A stretch of 35,919 nt of DNA from Brevibacterium sp. S22 (GCF_004745485.1 NZ_RHFG01000033.1:1-35919), one strand, 5' to 3'; positions 28,008 through 35,918 are shown, counted from the stretch's first letter. A program made the numbers and translations. Notes: generated by a model not told the origin, from the sequence alone.

Positions 28008-28044
28008 CGGGAGGCTCCCGGACGATCCGTCCGGGAGCCTCCCG
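28008..28044 (+). terminator. Terminator hairpin after the DJ-1/PfpI gene
   Basis: A 16-bp perfect stem (28008-28023 pairing with 28029-28044) with a 5-nt loop, starting 64 bp after the stop codon. The tail TCTGTCG is only weakly T-rich. Confidence 0.8.
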
Positions 28045-28138
28045 TCTGTCGTCGACAGTGCGGCATCATATGCTGGCCGGAGACACCAGCGCGGCATGAA
28101 TCGGGACCGCGCCCGCTCGGACGAAGGAGAGCACAGCT

Positions 28139-28945
28139 ATGCCGGAAGGCCACGTGATCCACAATCTGGCCAGCGACCTCGTCGATCTCTTCTCCGGCCA
28201 TCGCCTCTCCTCGTCCACTCCGCAGGGACGCTTCACCGGTGCCCATCTGCTCGATGGCGATGCGCTCGAGAGTGCCGACGCCTGGGGGAAGCATCTCTTC
28301 ATCGGGTTCGCCTCCACCGACGCCCGGGTCCACATCCACCTCGGAATCTACGGCACGATGCGGTTGCTGCCCGGCGAGCCCGAGGTCGTCGGACAGGTCA
28401 GGTGGAGGATCACCGACGGAGTGAACACGGCCGATCTGCGCGGGCCGAACACCTGTGCGCTGCTCGACCCTCCCGAGGTCGCTGCCGTCATCGACCGACT
28501 CGGGCCCGACCCACTGCGCGCCGATGCCGATCCCCAGAGATTCATCGACAGAGTGCTCAGGTCACGCTCGACCGTGGCCACTCTGCTCATGGACCAGTCC
28601 GTGATCGCGGGAACGGGGAACATCTTCCGCGCCGAGGTGCTGTTCCGCCTCGGCATCGATCCGCTCACTCCGGGCAAATCGCTCGGACGTGAGCGTGCGG
28701 AAGCGATCTGGCACGACACCGTCGAACTCATGGAGATCGGTCGTCGGCGCGGTCGCATCGACACCGTCCGACCCGAACATGAGCCGGAGGCGATGGGCAG
28801 GCCTCCGCGCGAGGACGACCACGGCGGTGAGGTGTATGTCTACCGGCGTCAGAATCAGCCCTGCTGGATCTGCGGCAGCCCGATACTCACGACCACGATC
28901 GCCGGCCGGAACCTGTTCTGGTGCCCGGTGTGCCAGGCAGCCTGA
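28139..28945 (+). CDS. nei2: Formamidopyrimidine/endonuclease VIII-type DNA glycosylase (Nei2-like)
   Basis: A 268-residue Fpg/Nei-family DNA glycosylase/AP lyase that removes oxidised bases. It starts MPEGHVIHNLASDLVDLF; the MPEGH form marks the actinobacterial Nei2 group rather than Fpg (MPELPE). The helix-two-turn-helix is in MDQSVIAGTGNIFRAEVLFR, and the C-terminal zinc finger has Cys242, Cys245, Cys262 and Cys265 (CWIC and CPVC). The ATG at 28139 has GAAGGAG upstream. It is the last core-chromosome gene before the island. The neighbouring stress genes make oxidative damage a shared theme, though the terminator at 28008-28044 suggests separate transcription. Confidence 0.93.
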   Translation: MPEGHVIHNLASDLVDLFSGHRLSSSTPQGRFTGAHLLDGDALESADAWGKHLFIGFASTDARVHIHLGIYGTMRLLPGEPEVVGQVRWRITDGVNTADLRGPNTCALLDPPEVAAVIDRLGPDPLRADADPQRFIDRVLRSRSTVATLLMDQSVIAGTGNIFRAEVLFRLGIDPLTPGKSLGRERAEAIWHDTVELMEIGRRRGRIDTVRPEHEPEAMGRPPREDDHGGEVYVYRRQNQPCWICGSPILTTTIAGRNLFWCPVCQAA

Positions 28946-29006
28946 CCCTGCCCTGGCCGGCCGAAGCCGGACCGGCCGACATGCGAGCCGACAGTCTCTG
29001 CAACGC

Positions 29007-29045
29007 AGAAGTCCCGGACCGTCGTGTCGACGATCCGGGACTTCT
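29007..29045. terminator. Strong hairpin between nei2 and the tRNA-Ser fragment, probable bidirectional terminator
   Basis: AGAAGTCCCGGA (29007-29018) pairs exactly with 29034-29045, and inside it CGTCG (29020-29024) pairs with CGACG (29028-29032). It lies 61 bp after nei2 and directly beside the tRNA 3' end, so it probably stopped both nei2 and the original tRNA transcript. Confidence 0.75.
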
Positions 29046-29046
29046 C

Positions 29047-29069
29047 TGGCGGAGGATAGGGGATTCGAA
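29047..29069 (-). mobile_element. tRNA-Ser 3'-end fragment, attachment site at the left end of the genomic island
   Basis: On the minus strand the 23 bases read TTCGAAT (T loop), CCCCT, acceptor 3' strand ATCCTCC, discriminator G and encoded CCA. This is the 3' end of a tRNA with a GGAGGAT acceptor, as in tRNA-Ser. The expected 5' strand of the T stem (AGGGG) is missing and the sequence before TTCGAAT is unrelated, so it is only a fragment. An integrase gene lies 175 bp away. A tRNA on the minus strand puts the intact, rebuilt gene on the far right side of the island, outside this window. Confidence 0.85.
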
Positions 29070-29243
29070 ACCTAACGGACCTACAGCAGGATAGCGCCGT
29101 GACCAGCGTAAACACCGGTCCCAGCCGCCCCACAACCCGCCCGCGACCACGATCTGACCACACGCCCAGAAACACCAGCGGCGAATAGACACGACGCGGC
29201 CAGAGTGTGGCCCCTGTGTAGCTCGAGACTGCGCACCGTGCGG

Positions 29244-30410
29244 TCAAGGCCTACTGAACACCGCGTCGAGACAGTCGGCCACCTGGTCCAGGTCACCGTC
29301 AAACAGATCAGCATACGTGTCGAGTGTTTCGGCCGCGTTAGCGTGTCCCAACATCCTCTGTAGTACCACCACGTGAGCACCCGCCTGCACTGAAAGTGAG
29401 GCGGCTGTGTGTCGCAGGTCATGCACCGTCAGCCGGGCGATACCCGCTCGCACGAGGCCTTGCTCCAACCAGCTCGCCTCACGCCAGCCGTTCGCTTTCC
29501 CCGGGTACGGAAGCGGCTTCGCGCTTCCGGAACGTCGAGTGAAGACGCGAGCACCACGCGGCAAATCGGCGAGAAGCTGCTGGAAGCCCGGAACGAGGAA
29601 TGACGGGATGGGGACGGTCCTCGCCGTACCATTCTTCGGCGGCCCCACGTGCCACTTGCCGTGGCGGTCCTGGGACCATGATCGGCGAACGTGCAATCGC
29701 TTGCGGGCGAGGTTGAAGTCCTCAGCTTGCACACCGTTCACCTCTCCGAAGCGCAGACCCATTACAGCCGTTAACCAAATAATAGGTGCACGGTCTGGAT
29801 CAACGTTTTGTGCCAGCCTTTTCACTTCTTCAACCGATAGATAGCGCCTCTCAGACTCAACCTTGCGCTTTCCTTTTTTGGGCAGCTCCAACTTCTCTTG
29901 ATCGGCGGGATTATTTGGTATGCACCCATCTCTCACCGCAAAATCCAAAACTCCCTTGAGGACGCCGACGCAACGAATGACAACGGTCGCGGATGCAGGC
30001 TGTCCGATATTTCGCTTTTTGGCCGTAATGTTATCCACCCATTCCTGTATATCCGCAGTGGCAATTCGACCAACCGGCACATCTGCCCATCGGGGGGCCA
30101 CATGGGTATCCCAGGACGATTCAAGGCTTGAGAATGCAGACGGCTTCAGACTGTTTTCCTTAGCCTTGAACCATTTGACAGCAAGGTCTCGGACAGGAAT
30201 GCGTCCTTTCGAAGGCCGCATTTCGGCGCCGTTTCGCTTGCTTTCCTCAAATTTTGATAGCCATTCCCTGGCCATTGCAATCGTACTGAAACCTCGCTTC
30301 GTCGATGGACTCCCGTTCGCCCGGCGATATTTGACGGCATACAGCTTGTTACGGTGTTTTGACTGATAGATGTAGATTCCTGGGTATTTGGTTTTCTTGA
30401 ACGGAGTCAT
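29244..30410 (-). CDS. int: Tyrosine-type site-specific integrase of the island
   Basis: A 388-residue phage-type integrase. The N-terminus has an AP2-like arm-binding domain (KLYAVKYRRANGSPSTKRGF, about 22-41), then a SAM-like core-binding domain (about 68-170), and the catalytic domain with Arg220 (GLRFGEV), Lys259, His330 and Arg333 (HDLRH), His356 (GHANAAETL) and the nucleophile Tyr366 (DTYADLF). All six catalytic positions are present, so it should be active. It presumably recombines at the tRNA-Ser end at 29047-29069. Its ATG overlaps the stop of the excisionase-like gene (ATGA at 30407-30410). The 171 bp between the att core and its stop show small repeats but no gene. Confidence 0.95.
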   Translation of the reverse strand: MTPFKKTKYPGIYIYQSKHRNKLYAVKYRRANGSPSTKRGFSTIAMAREWLSKFEESKRNGAEMRPSKGRIPVRDLAVKWFKAKENSLKPSAFSSLESSWDTHVAPRWADVPVGRIATADIQEWVDNITAKKRNIGQPASATVVIRCVGVLKGVLDFAVRDGCIPNNPADQEKLELPKKGKRKVESERRYLSVEEVKRLAQNVDPDRAPIIWLTAVMGLRFGEVNGVQAEDFNLARKRLHVRRSWSQDRHGKWHVGPPKNGTARTVPIPSFLVPGFQQLLADLPRGARVFTRRSGSAKPLPYPGKANGWREASWLEQGLVRAGIARLTVHDLRHTAASLSVQAGAHVVVLQRMLGHANAAETLDTYADLFDGDLDQVADCLDAVFSRP

Positions 30411-30769
30411 GACCGCACCTGACCGTCGGTCAGCCAGGCGAGCAGCTCTGACCTCAAGTATCGAGGCTTCCCGGGTCGGCCAATATTTCTTGGTCCGGAA
30501 TTGGACGCATTCCAGTTAGCGAGAGTCTTAGTCGAGACTGCGAGGAATTCAGCTGCACATTTCCTGCACCATGGTCGGCTACCTCCCGGGTCCAGGGATA
30601 TACAGCAATCAGCAGTTCTTTGCTTAGTACCCGCAGCTCCAATGTGTTCAGTCTTCGTAGAGCACGGAAACTGAACGCCTTTCCATCTGTTTCCACGTGA
30701 GCGCAATCCCTTGTTATTCGAGCATTCAAGGTAACGGGCTCCTGACGCGTTAATCATTTTAATGACCAT
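30407..30769 (-). CDS. Excisionase-like helix-turn-helix protein
   Basis: The last 50 residues (CAAEFLAVSTKTLANWNASN then GPRNIGRPGKPRYLRSELLA) follow the MerR/HTH_17 pattern of excisionases and of small DNA-binding proteins that sit before integrases. The full frame is 120 residues. The N-terminal 70 residues carry many Cys (Cys-x2-Cys in WCRKC) and do not look like the family, so the start is uncertain; the ATG at 30769 has GGAAG about 9 bp upstream and there is no in-frame start nearer to the domain. It overlaps the integrase gene by 4 bp, which supports an excision/regulation role. Lower GC than the chromosome. Confidence 0.65.
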   Translation of the reverse strand: MVIKMINASGARYLECSNNKGLRSRGNRWKGVQFPCSTKTEHIGAAGTKQRTADCCISLDPGGSRPWCRKCAAEFLAVSTKTLANWNASNSGPRNIGRPGKPRYLRSELLAWLTDGQVRS

Positions 30770-30793
30770 TTTTCGACTTCCATTAGTTCCAAG

Positions 30794-30807
30794 CCGCAGA
30801 TCCGCGG
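30794..30807. promoter_or_regulatory. Near-perfect 14-bp palindrome before the xis-int operon
   Basis: CCGCAGATCCGCGG has one mismatched pair. It lies between the candidate promoter at 30833-30861 and the start at 30769, so it could be an operator for the excisionase-like protein. Confidence 0.4.
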
Positions 30808-30832
30808 TTAGGAAGACAAATCGGCCTCAGGA

Positions 30833-30861
30833 CTTACCCTCGTAACGTCGCCAGGGGTCAA
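30833..30861 (-). promoter_or_regulatory. Candidate promoter of the xis-int operon
   Basis: On the minus strand TTGACC (30856-30861) and GGTAAG (30833-30838) are 17 bp apart, about 64 bp upstream of the ATG. The -35 is good and the -10 is poor. Confidence 0.4.
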
Positions 30862-30999
30862 TGCCTGACCATCGGGTCACCGAGTTATAGGTGGGAGTCG
30901 AAGGCGGGAAGAAATGTACGGAAACTGGGCAGAGGTAGGAGCATGGACGCCGCAGGCGGGCCACGGAGGCCGCGACGGCACAAGGAAGCGGCATAGCGC

Positions 31000-31120
31000 G
31001 GACAGGCCCGCGTGCGGGCGCAATACGGGCGCGTGCGTGCGTGGGAGCACCCGGGGCGCAGCGAGCCCGCGTGAGCGCGGCCTAGCACCCCGCGGGACGC
31101 GAGGTGTTCGACACCTCGAA
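31000..31120. other. GC-rich block of three hairpins in a 440-bp gap without a gene
   Basis: The gap 30770-31209 between the excisionase-like and methyltransferase genes contains a very GC-rich stretch in an otherwise moderate-GC island. Three perfect stems lie in series: GCCCGC-GT-GCGGGC (31006-31019), CCGCG-TGAG-CGCGG (31067-31080) and CGAGGTGT-TCG-ACACCTCG (31100-31118). Reading frames exist on both strands but are Arg- and Pro-rich and lack ribosome sites. A structured RNA, an origin or a transfer region are possible. Confidence 0.5.
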
Positions 31121-31209
31121 TGGGCCGAGAACCCCAAATATCAGTAAGTTAGGAGTATCATGCGTCGTTAGTTACATAATGTCAGATAGCTGTACAGACG
31201 TTTCCCAAG

Positions 31210-32397
31210 TCAGGAACGCTTGAACACCAGCAAAGGTTCTTTCCGTTTTCCCTTGACACGTCCGAGTTTTTCGTTTACTGAACCTGCCGCCTGGTACGCC
31301 GACTTTGCTCGGGCTTTCACAGCCAAAGAGTCACGGCGCTGCAGGCACAGGCCCGCATCCTCAAGTTCATCGACCCACCCGTCGACCAAGTCAATCTTGC
31401 CTCTCGCTTGGTCAGCGATGTTGATTACGCAGTACGCGCCCGGCTTCAACGCGCGACGGATGTTACGTGCGGTACCCCGGATGAATCCTCCCACCCAAGC
31501 CTCGGGCGTGGGGTACTTGACATGACTCTGCTTCTTGCGTGCCACCTCGTCGGGGTCATCGTAGTCCTCGGAGTCAAAGTATGGCGGCGATGTGAAAACG
31601 AAGTCGACGTCTTCCTTCCGCTGATCAAATCCTTCCGAACCACATTGATGCAGATGGAAACTGTGCCTGCGCCCAGTGACCCGTTCGATCAGGCGTCCCA
31701 GATGACTCAGGTTCTCGAAGGTTTCAGTCGCAGGGTCAGTCCCGATATACGTGTACTCGTTCCGTGAGGTAAGGGCGCCCAGGAGCCGACCTCCGTACCC
31801 AAACGACGGATCCCAGATGACTCCGTTCTTCGGAACATATCGTTCAAAGATCGCTTTCGCTGCCATGGGAGGGAAGTTCGTCGGTGCGGCTCCGCCTCCT
31901 CTGAGCCCGTAGTACAGCCATCCAGGCGATACAACTTGTTCTCGGTTGCGGGCAGTGTCTCGACAGGCCCAGATGATCGCCTCCCGGAGACGCTCGCGGT
32001 TATGGAATTTGTCCCATAGCGAGACCGAATCCGTCTTCGCTTTCGCCCGGTGCAGGTTGGGAAAGGCCCACTTACACAGATCGACGCCTGCACGGCGCTG
32101 CGAAGCGACGAGAAGGCCGGGCTCGCGGGCTGTTCCGTATTCCGCCTCGGTCTCCATGCAGCGGAGAATCTCGGCTTTCGCACCTCGCTCAGAGAAGTAA
32201 CGTATGGGGAACGGTCGCTTCTCCCAGATCAACTCCGTGACTTCTGAGATGATCTGCTCACGCGACTCAGCGTCTGCTGTTGAGGTCTCCTGGTATTTGA
32301 TCGCGTGCATGTACAGTTCATGCCGCACTGATTCGTACCCTGTCGCGGTGAGCTCACCTGTCGGAACAGTAAACTGCGTCGGATTCACTTCAGCCAT
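31210..32397 (-). CDS. DNA amino-methyltransferase (N6-adenine or N4-cytosine), orphan
   Basis: A 395-residue S-adenosylmethionine-dependent DNA methylase. Motif I is WDPSFGYGGRLLGAL (residues 195-209) in place of the usual DPFxGSGT, followed by the acidic ribose-binding region YIGTDPATETFENL, and motif IV is FTSPPYFDSEDY (268-279), the catalytic (S/T)PPY of amino-methyltransferases. The first 170 residues are not a family I recognise and may recognise the target. No endonuclease gene is adjacent, so this looks like an orphan or an accessory methylase of the kind found in phages and plasmids. Its start overlaps the stop of the upstream 308-residue protein by 8 bp; it is last in the leftward cassette. 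Confidence 0.82.
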   Translation of the reverse strand: MAEVNPTQFTVPTGELTATGYESVRHELYMHAIKYQETSTADAESREQIISEVTELIWEKRPFPIRYFSERGAKAEILRCMETEAEYGTAREPGLLVASQRRAGVDLCKWAFPNLHRAKAKTDSVSLWDKFHNRERLREAIIWACRDTARNREQVVSPGWLYYGLRGGGAAPTNFPPMAAKAIFERYVPKNGVIWDPSFGYGGRLLGALTSRNEYTYIGTDPATETFENLSHLGRLIERVTGRRHSFHLHQCGSEGFDQRKEDVDFVFTSPPYFDSEDYDDPDEVARKKQSHVKYPTPEAWVGGFIRGTARNIRRALKPGAYCVINIADQARGKIDLVDGWVDELEDAGLCLQRRDSLAVKARAKSAYQAAGSVNEKLGRVKGKRKEPLLVFKRS

Positions 32398-33316
32398 CCC
32401 CGTTGAGATAGCGATAGACCGTCCGATCGTTGACCTCCAAGTAGGCAGCGATCTCCTTCACTGGCCAGTGGTCAGCCCGGAGGCGGCGGGCACGTACTGC
32501 GTTCTCAGCCTTCCGCGCCCGCCGGTCCTCTGTGACTGGTGCGAGGTTCCTCCGCGATGACACGGCCTTACGCTCACTAGTCTTCTGGCCACCAGCCTTC
32601 CCTCGAATCGTCCGCAACTCGTCCGTGACGTCATTGCTTCTGTCTGCCCACTTCCTCCGCTTGCGTCTCAGTTCCGGGAGTTCTTCCGCGGCCTTCGCCG
32701 CTGACTTCACCACGGACTGCGCTGATCGAAACCCTCCCGCGGTGTCGATGAAACGCAGCCGGTTGCGACTGTTGACAGGGTTCACCGGCTCGACAACCTC
32801 CACCCAGCCAAGACTGTCAGCGGCGTTCTTTCCGTTCTCGGGCCGCCGTCGCCTCTTCATGTCGTCGTGCCTGCGGATCATGATCCATGCCGCCTCGTAG
32901 CTGCGGCTCGGAGTTTCCATGATCCACGTCGGCACTGTTAGCCCCGCGTCGATGGCGTCAGAAAGCTCAGACAGGTCCGGCACCCCGAGCACCAGGACCT
33001 CGTGCACCGAGGAAGGGTCGGCCCAGAGCGGGACCCTCTTCAGGTCAGCGATACCCAGCAGGTTCTGAAGCTCGGGACTCTGGTTGATCTCACGTCTCTC
33101 CGAGAGCATGATCTGGAACAGCACATCCGGAGTCATCGGGCTACCCTCAGGTATCGCCAGCTCGCAGAACTGGTCGATTAGCCATGCCGAAGCCCCAGCC
33201 CGCAGCTCCTCAGGCTTGCGAACTGGGGCTTCGCTGTTCACGTAGTAGAGGCACCCGTCCTTGTCTCTCAGGAGAGCACGGTTCAACGCCGTCTTAAGAG
33301 TCTTCTGCAACCACAC
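32390..33316 (-). CDS. Uncharacterised 308-residue protein with C-terminal HTH
   Basis: Not assigned to a family. The start is a GTG at 33316 with only a weak ribosome site (TAGGGT). Residues 1-170 look globular; SELSDAIDAGLTVPTWIMET then PSRSYEAAWIMIRR recalls the P-x-W-I-hhh-P segment of actinobacterial plasmid replicases (PF03090 Replicase), but the DxD and HxH-like metal residues of those enzymes are not visible, so this link is weak. Residues 205-275 are strongly basic with a predicted helical stretch, and the last 35 (RLRADHWPVKEIAAYLEVND then RTVYRYLNGDG) are a clear helix-turn-helix. A DNA-binding replication or regulatory role for the island is the best guess. It overlaps the methyltransferase gene by 8 bp. 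Confidence 0.6.
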   Translation of the reverse strand: MWLQKTLKTALNRALLRDKDGCLYYVNSEAPVRKPEELRAGASAWLIDQFCELAIPEGSPMTPDVLFQIMLSERREINQSPELQNLLGIADLKRVPLWADPSSVHEVLVLGVPDLSELSDAIDAGLTVPTWIMETPSRSYEAAWIMIRRHDDMKRRRRPENGKNAADSLGWVEVVEPVNPVNSRNRLRFIDTAGGFRSAQSVVKSAAKAAEELPELRRKRRKWADRSNDVTDELRTIRGKAGGQKTSERKAVSSRRNLAPVTEDRRARKAENAVRARRLRADHWPVKEIAAYLEVNDRTVYRYLNGDG

Positions 33317-33347
33317 ACCCTACATATAGCAGGCCGGGTGCAGTAGG

Positions 33348-33773
33348 TCACGATTCGCCGTGGGGCCCAGTCGCACCAGCTACAGACAACAAGCCTGCTC
33401 GCGCTGCGATACCCTTCAGCTCGGCGTACTCTGCCTCGAACGAATCCCGATCCGAAAACCTCGACGGAAGAGCGCCGCCATTCATCGCCCGCACCACCAT
33501 GACGAGCAAATACGGGAATCGACCATTCGGCGTACTCGGGAAAGGACGGTCCCGGACGAACTCAGCGATCGTGCCCGGCAGTTCATAAAGACCGTGGACA
33601 GTCGACGGTACCCTTCCCCGAACTCCGCGCTGTTCCCAGAGCCAATCGAGGTAGTCTTCCCAACCCTCGGGATCCACACCCCACTCCTCATAGGCTCCGC
33701 GTTCCTCGTCGAACCATGTCTCCAACACTTCGTAGTAACTCTGCTCGGTGCTCTGGTCGATGTTCTCAGTCAT
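33348..33773 (-). CDS. Acidic Trp-rich 141-residue hypothetical protein
   Basis: I do not recognise this family. The first 50 residues contain about 16 Asp/Glu and five Trp (YEVLETWFDEERGAYEEWGV then EGWEDYLDWLWEQRG), which is unusually acidic and aromatic. The middle has FPYLLVMVVRAMNGGALPSR. No signal peptide or membrane helix. Its start overlaps the stop of the serine-recombinase gene by 8 bp, and the 308-residue gene follows after 31 bp, so it belongs to the same transcript. Acidic proteins on mobile elements are sometimes DNA mimics with anti-restriction roles, but nothing here proves that. Confidence 0.6.
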   Translation of the reverse strand: MTENIDQSTEQSYYEVLETWFDEERGAYEEWGVDPEGWEDYLDWLWEQRGVRGRVPSTVHGLYELPGTIAEFVRDRPFPSTPNGRFPYLLVMVVRAMNGGALPSRFSDRDSFEAEYAELKGIAARAGLLSVAGATGPHGES

Positions 33774-34419
33774 TGCCTATCGCCTCCATGCTTGTGATCG
33801 AGTCCTTGTCAGCGAGCGCAGCCCGATACTTGCCATTGGCGTAAACGCCTCGCCCGGCTAGAGCCTCGTAGAGCGTCGTCCGCGATACCCCGGCCTCTCG
33901 GGCAATGCGTGATTTGGGAACCCCCTCGGCAACTCGGCGGTGGGCATCAGCCACTTGAGTAGGCGACAGCGAGTTGGGGCGGTCGTAGACGCCCTTCTTC
34001 TTCGCTGCGGCGATACCCTCGGCCTGCCGCTCCCGGATCAAGCTGCGCTCGAACTCCGCAATACCGCCGAGGACAGTCAAGAGCAGCCGGTCCATCGGTC
34101 GGGATGAGCCTGGAGCAATGGACACGCTTTCCTTGACGAACTCAACCGATACTCCACGGTTCACGAGACCATCTACGAGGTCATGAAGGTCCACCACCGA
34201 CCTCGCCAGCCGGTCCATGGAGGCAACCCGCACATGGTCACCCTCGCGAACGTAGGCGAGGAGTTCAGCCAGTGCAGGCCGGTCGCGTGTCTTGCCAGAT
34301 ACTTTGTCCTCGAACACACGATGAACCTCACCAATCGCCTCATACTGACGGTCTGGGTTCTGGTCAGTCGACGATACACGTACGTAGGCGACTCTCTGCC
34401 CTCGGACTTGTAGATCCAT
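33766..34419 (-). CDS. Serine recombinase (resolvase/invertase family)
   Basis: A 217-residue small serine recombinase. The catalytic Ser is in AYVRVSSTDQN (Ser16), MDRLARSVVDLHDL (about residue 75) holds the conserved Asp-Arg and Arg, and IAEFERSLIRERQAEGIAAA is the long E helix. The C-terminal helix-turn-helix is SRIAREAGVSRTTLYEALAG. The ATG at 34419 has GGGGAGG 7 bp upstream and gives the normal N-terminus; the frame is open for 46 more codons with no family similarity. Such enzymes resolve plasmid or transposon dimers or invert segments. It heads the leftward cassette whose genes overlap by 8 bp, and no duplicated res or invertible segment was identified. Confidence 0.93.
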   Translation of the reverse strand: MDLQVRGQRVAYVRVSSTDQNPDRQYEAIGEVHRVFEDKVSGKTRDRPALAELLAYVREGDHVRVASMDRLARSVVDLHDLVDGLVNRGVSVEFVKESVSIAPGSSRPMDRLLLTVLGGIAEFERSLIRERQAEGIAAAKKKGVYDRPNSLSPTQVADAHRRVAEGVPKSRIAREAGVSRTTLYEALAGRGVYANGKYRAALADKDSITSMEAIGND

Positions 34420-34557
34420 TTCTGGACCTCCCCGACACCTCTGTAGTCCGAGTCCTTCCCGGACCCTGCTGAACAGGGAGTCAAGAAACTCCATCAGGAG
34501 TACGTCCAGGTACACCCCGACGAACAATCCGAAGGAGTCAGGCTTGATACGAAACAC

Positions 34558-35537
34558 GGGTCAGAGCCACCATGCTCGTACCGGTTCAATCCGCCTTCAC
34601 AACACCACCGTCAAGACATCGGTTCACACAGCACATCCATTCCCACCTTCAGATCTCTCTCAAATCTTCAAACTTAGATCACAACAGAGACTCTGAGATC
34701 AATTAATGCGACGACTACCCGGACGGCAAAATGTCACGCAGCAAGAACACGGTCCTCAATGGAGCAACCCCCGGAACCGGGTTTCTAATTGCCGCACTCC
34801 AACTTCTAACAGGCAGCACTCACAGCTCTAAAAAGAGTACTGAGATTTCTAACAATGCTTACTCTTCGCACTACCGGAGCTAACTCACACCCTAAAAATT
34901 GTGCGGACCGATTTAGTCGAGCTGCGTCCCAGCAGATCCAGTTGCGAACAAAATGACACCGAAAGCGCGCACTGGACCCGCCCCAGGTGAGCGAGTGCGG
35001 TCGACCCTGTTGAGGTCTCCACACGAGTATCACAGTAGTCAGCATTAATCGAAGAGACGGAAGCAGAACTCAAGGGACTAAACAAAACGTCGCGGCTAGA
35101 GTGGAGAAATCAACCGCTGGACCGCCGCCGCACCGCCATGCGACATATAAACCCGTACGGAAGCGTCCTACCACCATGCAGTTAGTGCCACCAGCACCTA
35201 CACCAGGAACAATGCAACCGAAGAAGGCAACCGACACCACCATACGGTTAGTACCGTCCCATCGCCGCGTCCTATAAACGAGAGCCGCGAACAGGCAAAA
35301 GCTATTCAAACGCCTTCCAATCAACCTCGGTTGCCCGAGGGCGCTCTTATAGAATCTTCGCCACAAATACCAAGAAGCGCACGGACAGTCCTCGAACCCT
35401 CGTCTGCCAGGCAAAACGGGCCGGTGTTCTCGACGTTGGATTACAACTCATAGCGTATTCTCGCCAAATCGCGCAACGAGCATCTTCCTCATCGACGTAG
35501 AAAACGAAAGACTTGTTGACTGAGGGTCAGACGAAGA
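34558..35537. other. About 1 kb without a convincing gene
   Basis: Moderate GC, codon-like bias absent on both strands, and no reading frame with a good ribosome site or recognisable protein. It holds an imperfect 19-bp direct repeat (35171-35189 and 35237-35255, three mismatches, CCACCATRCRGTTAGTRCC), and a possible leftward promoter (TTGTTA-17-TTTAGA, about 34827-34855) some 410 bp upstream of the recombinase. It might hold a control region, a res site or decayed genes. Confidence 0.4.
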
Positions 35538-35789
35538 TCAGTAACCTGCCCGTGCAAGCACTTCGGACGCTGAAGTGCCCAGCACTTCACAAATCTCGAT
35601 CAGTGTCGACATCCGCGGATTCGACGGGTCGGCCGCGTCCTTAAGGCCGGAAGACTTACCTGCCTCGATGTTCTGAAGTTGGTTGGTAGAAATGCCCGCC
35701 CGAGCAGCCAAGATTGCTTGAGTAAGGCCACAGTCCTCGCGGAGCATCCGAATCACCGATCCCAGACGCTTCGCACCCTTCTGATCCAA
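35538..35789 (-). CDS. Small XRE/Cro-CI-type regulator with TTG start
   Basis: An 83-residue HTH_3 protein: GSVIRMLREDCGLTQAILAA then RAGISTNQLQNIEAGKSSGL is the helix-turn-helix, and MSTLIEICEVLGTSASEVLA completes the five-helix domain, so it is essentially only a DNA-binding domain. The start is TTG at 35789, with GAAGAG about 5 bp upstream; a stop codon lies just upstream in frame (TGA) and no ATG or GTG is available. Proteins like this control lysogeny, transfer or toxin genes in mobile elements. It lies 15 bp after the transposase stop on the same strand, so it may be read from the same transcript. Confidence 0.8.
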   Translation of the reverse strand: MDQKGAKRLGSVIRMLREDCGLTQAILAARAGISTNQLQNIEAGKSSGLKDAADPSNPRMSTLIEICEVLGTSASEVLARAGY

Positions 35790-35804
35790 TCCGGCTCTTC
35801 GGAA

Positions 35805-35918
35805 TCAAGTGTGGTGACTCGTTGGTAGGTTTCTCTTCAACCCCGACGCTACGGTGAGGATCCTCAACCGATAGTTCTCGAAGTTGCGAAACCCATGAGC
35901 GACTCGTCGCGTCTTCTC
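35805..35918 (-). CDS. ISL3-family transposase, C-terminal 37 residues (partial at window edge)
   Basis: The minus-strand frame entering at the right edge reads EKTRRVAHGFRNFENYRLRI and ends KRNLPTSHHT before TGA at 35805-35807. RVAxGFRxFxNxRLRIL is the conserved C-terminal motif of ISL3-family (IS204/IS1001/IS1096/IS1165) DDE transposases. The rest lies outside the window. Only 15 bp separate the stop from the XRE gene, so if the element is complete its end would lie within or beyond that gene; it may be a remnant or carry the regulator as a passenger. Confidence 0.8.
   Translation of the reverse strand, partial: EKTRRVAHGFRNFENYRLRILTVASGLKRNLPTSHHT

Noticed and set aside
30877..31147. Overlapping short frames on both strands in the GC-rich block
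   Set aside because: Arg/Pro-rich, no ribosome site, explained by the GC-rich structured DNA.
34731..34883. 50-residue plus-strand frame with a hydrophobic stretch (FLIAALQLLTG), possibly a peptide gene
   Set aside because: Weak ribosome site, no family, low coding bias; kept only as a note.
35070..35414. 114-residue minus-strand frame with a repeated GTNxMVV pattern
   Set aside because: The pattern comes from the imperfect 19-bp DNA repeat; no ribosome site or family.
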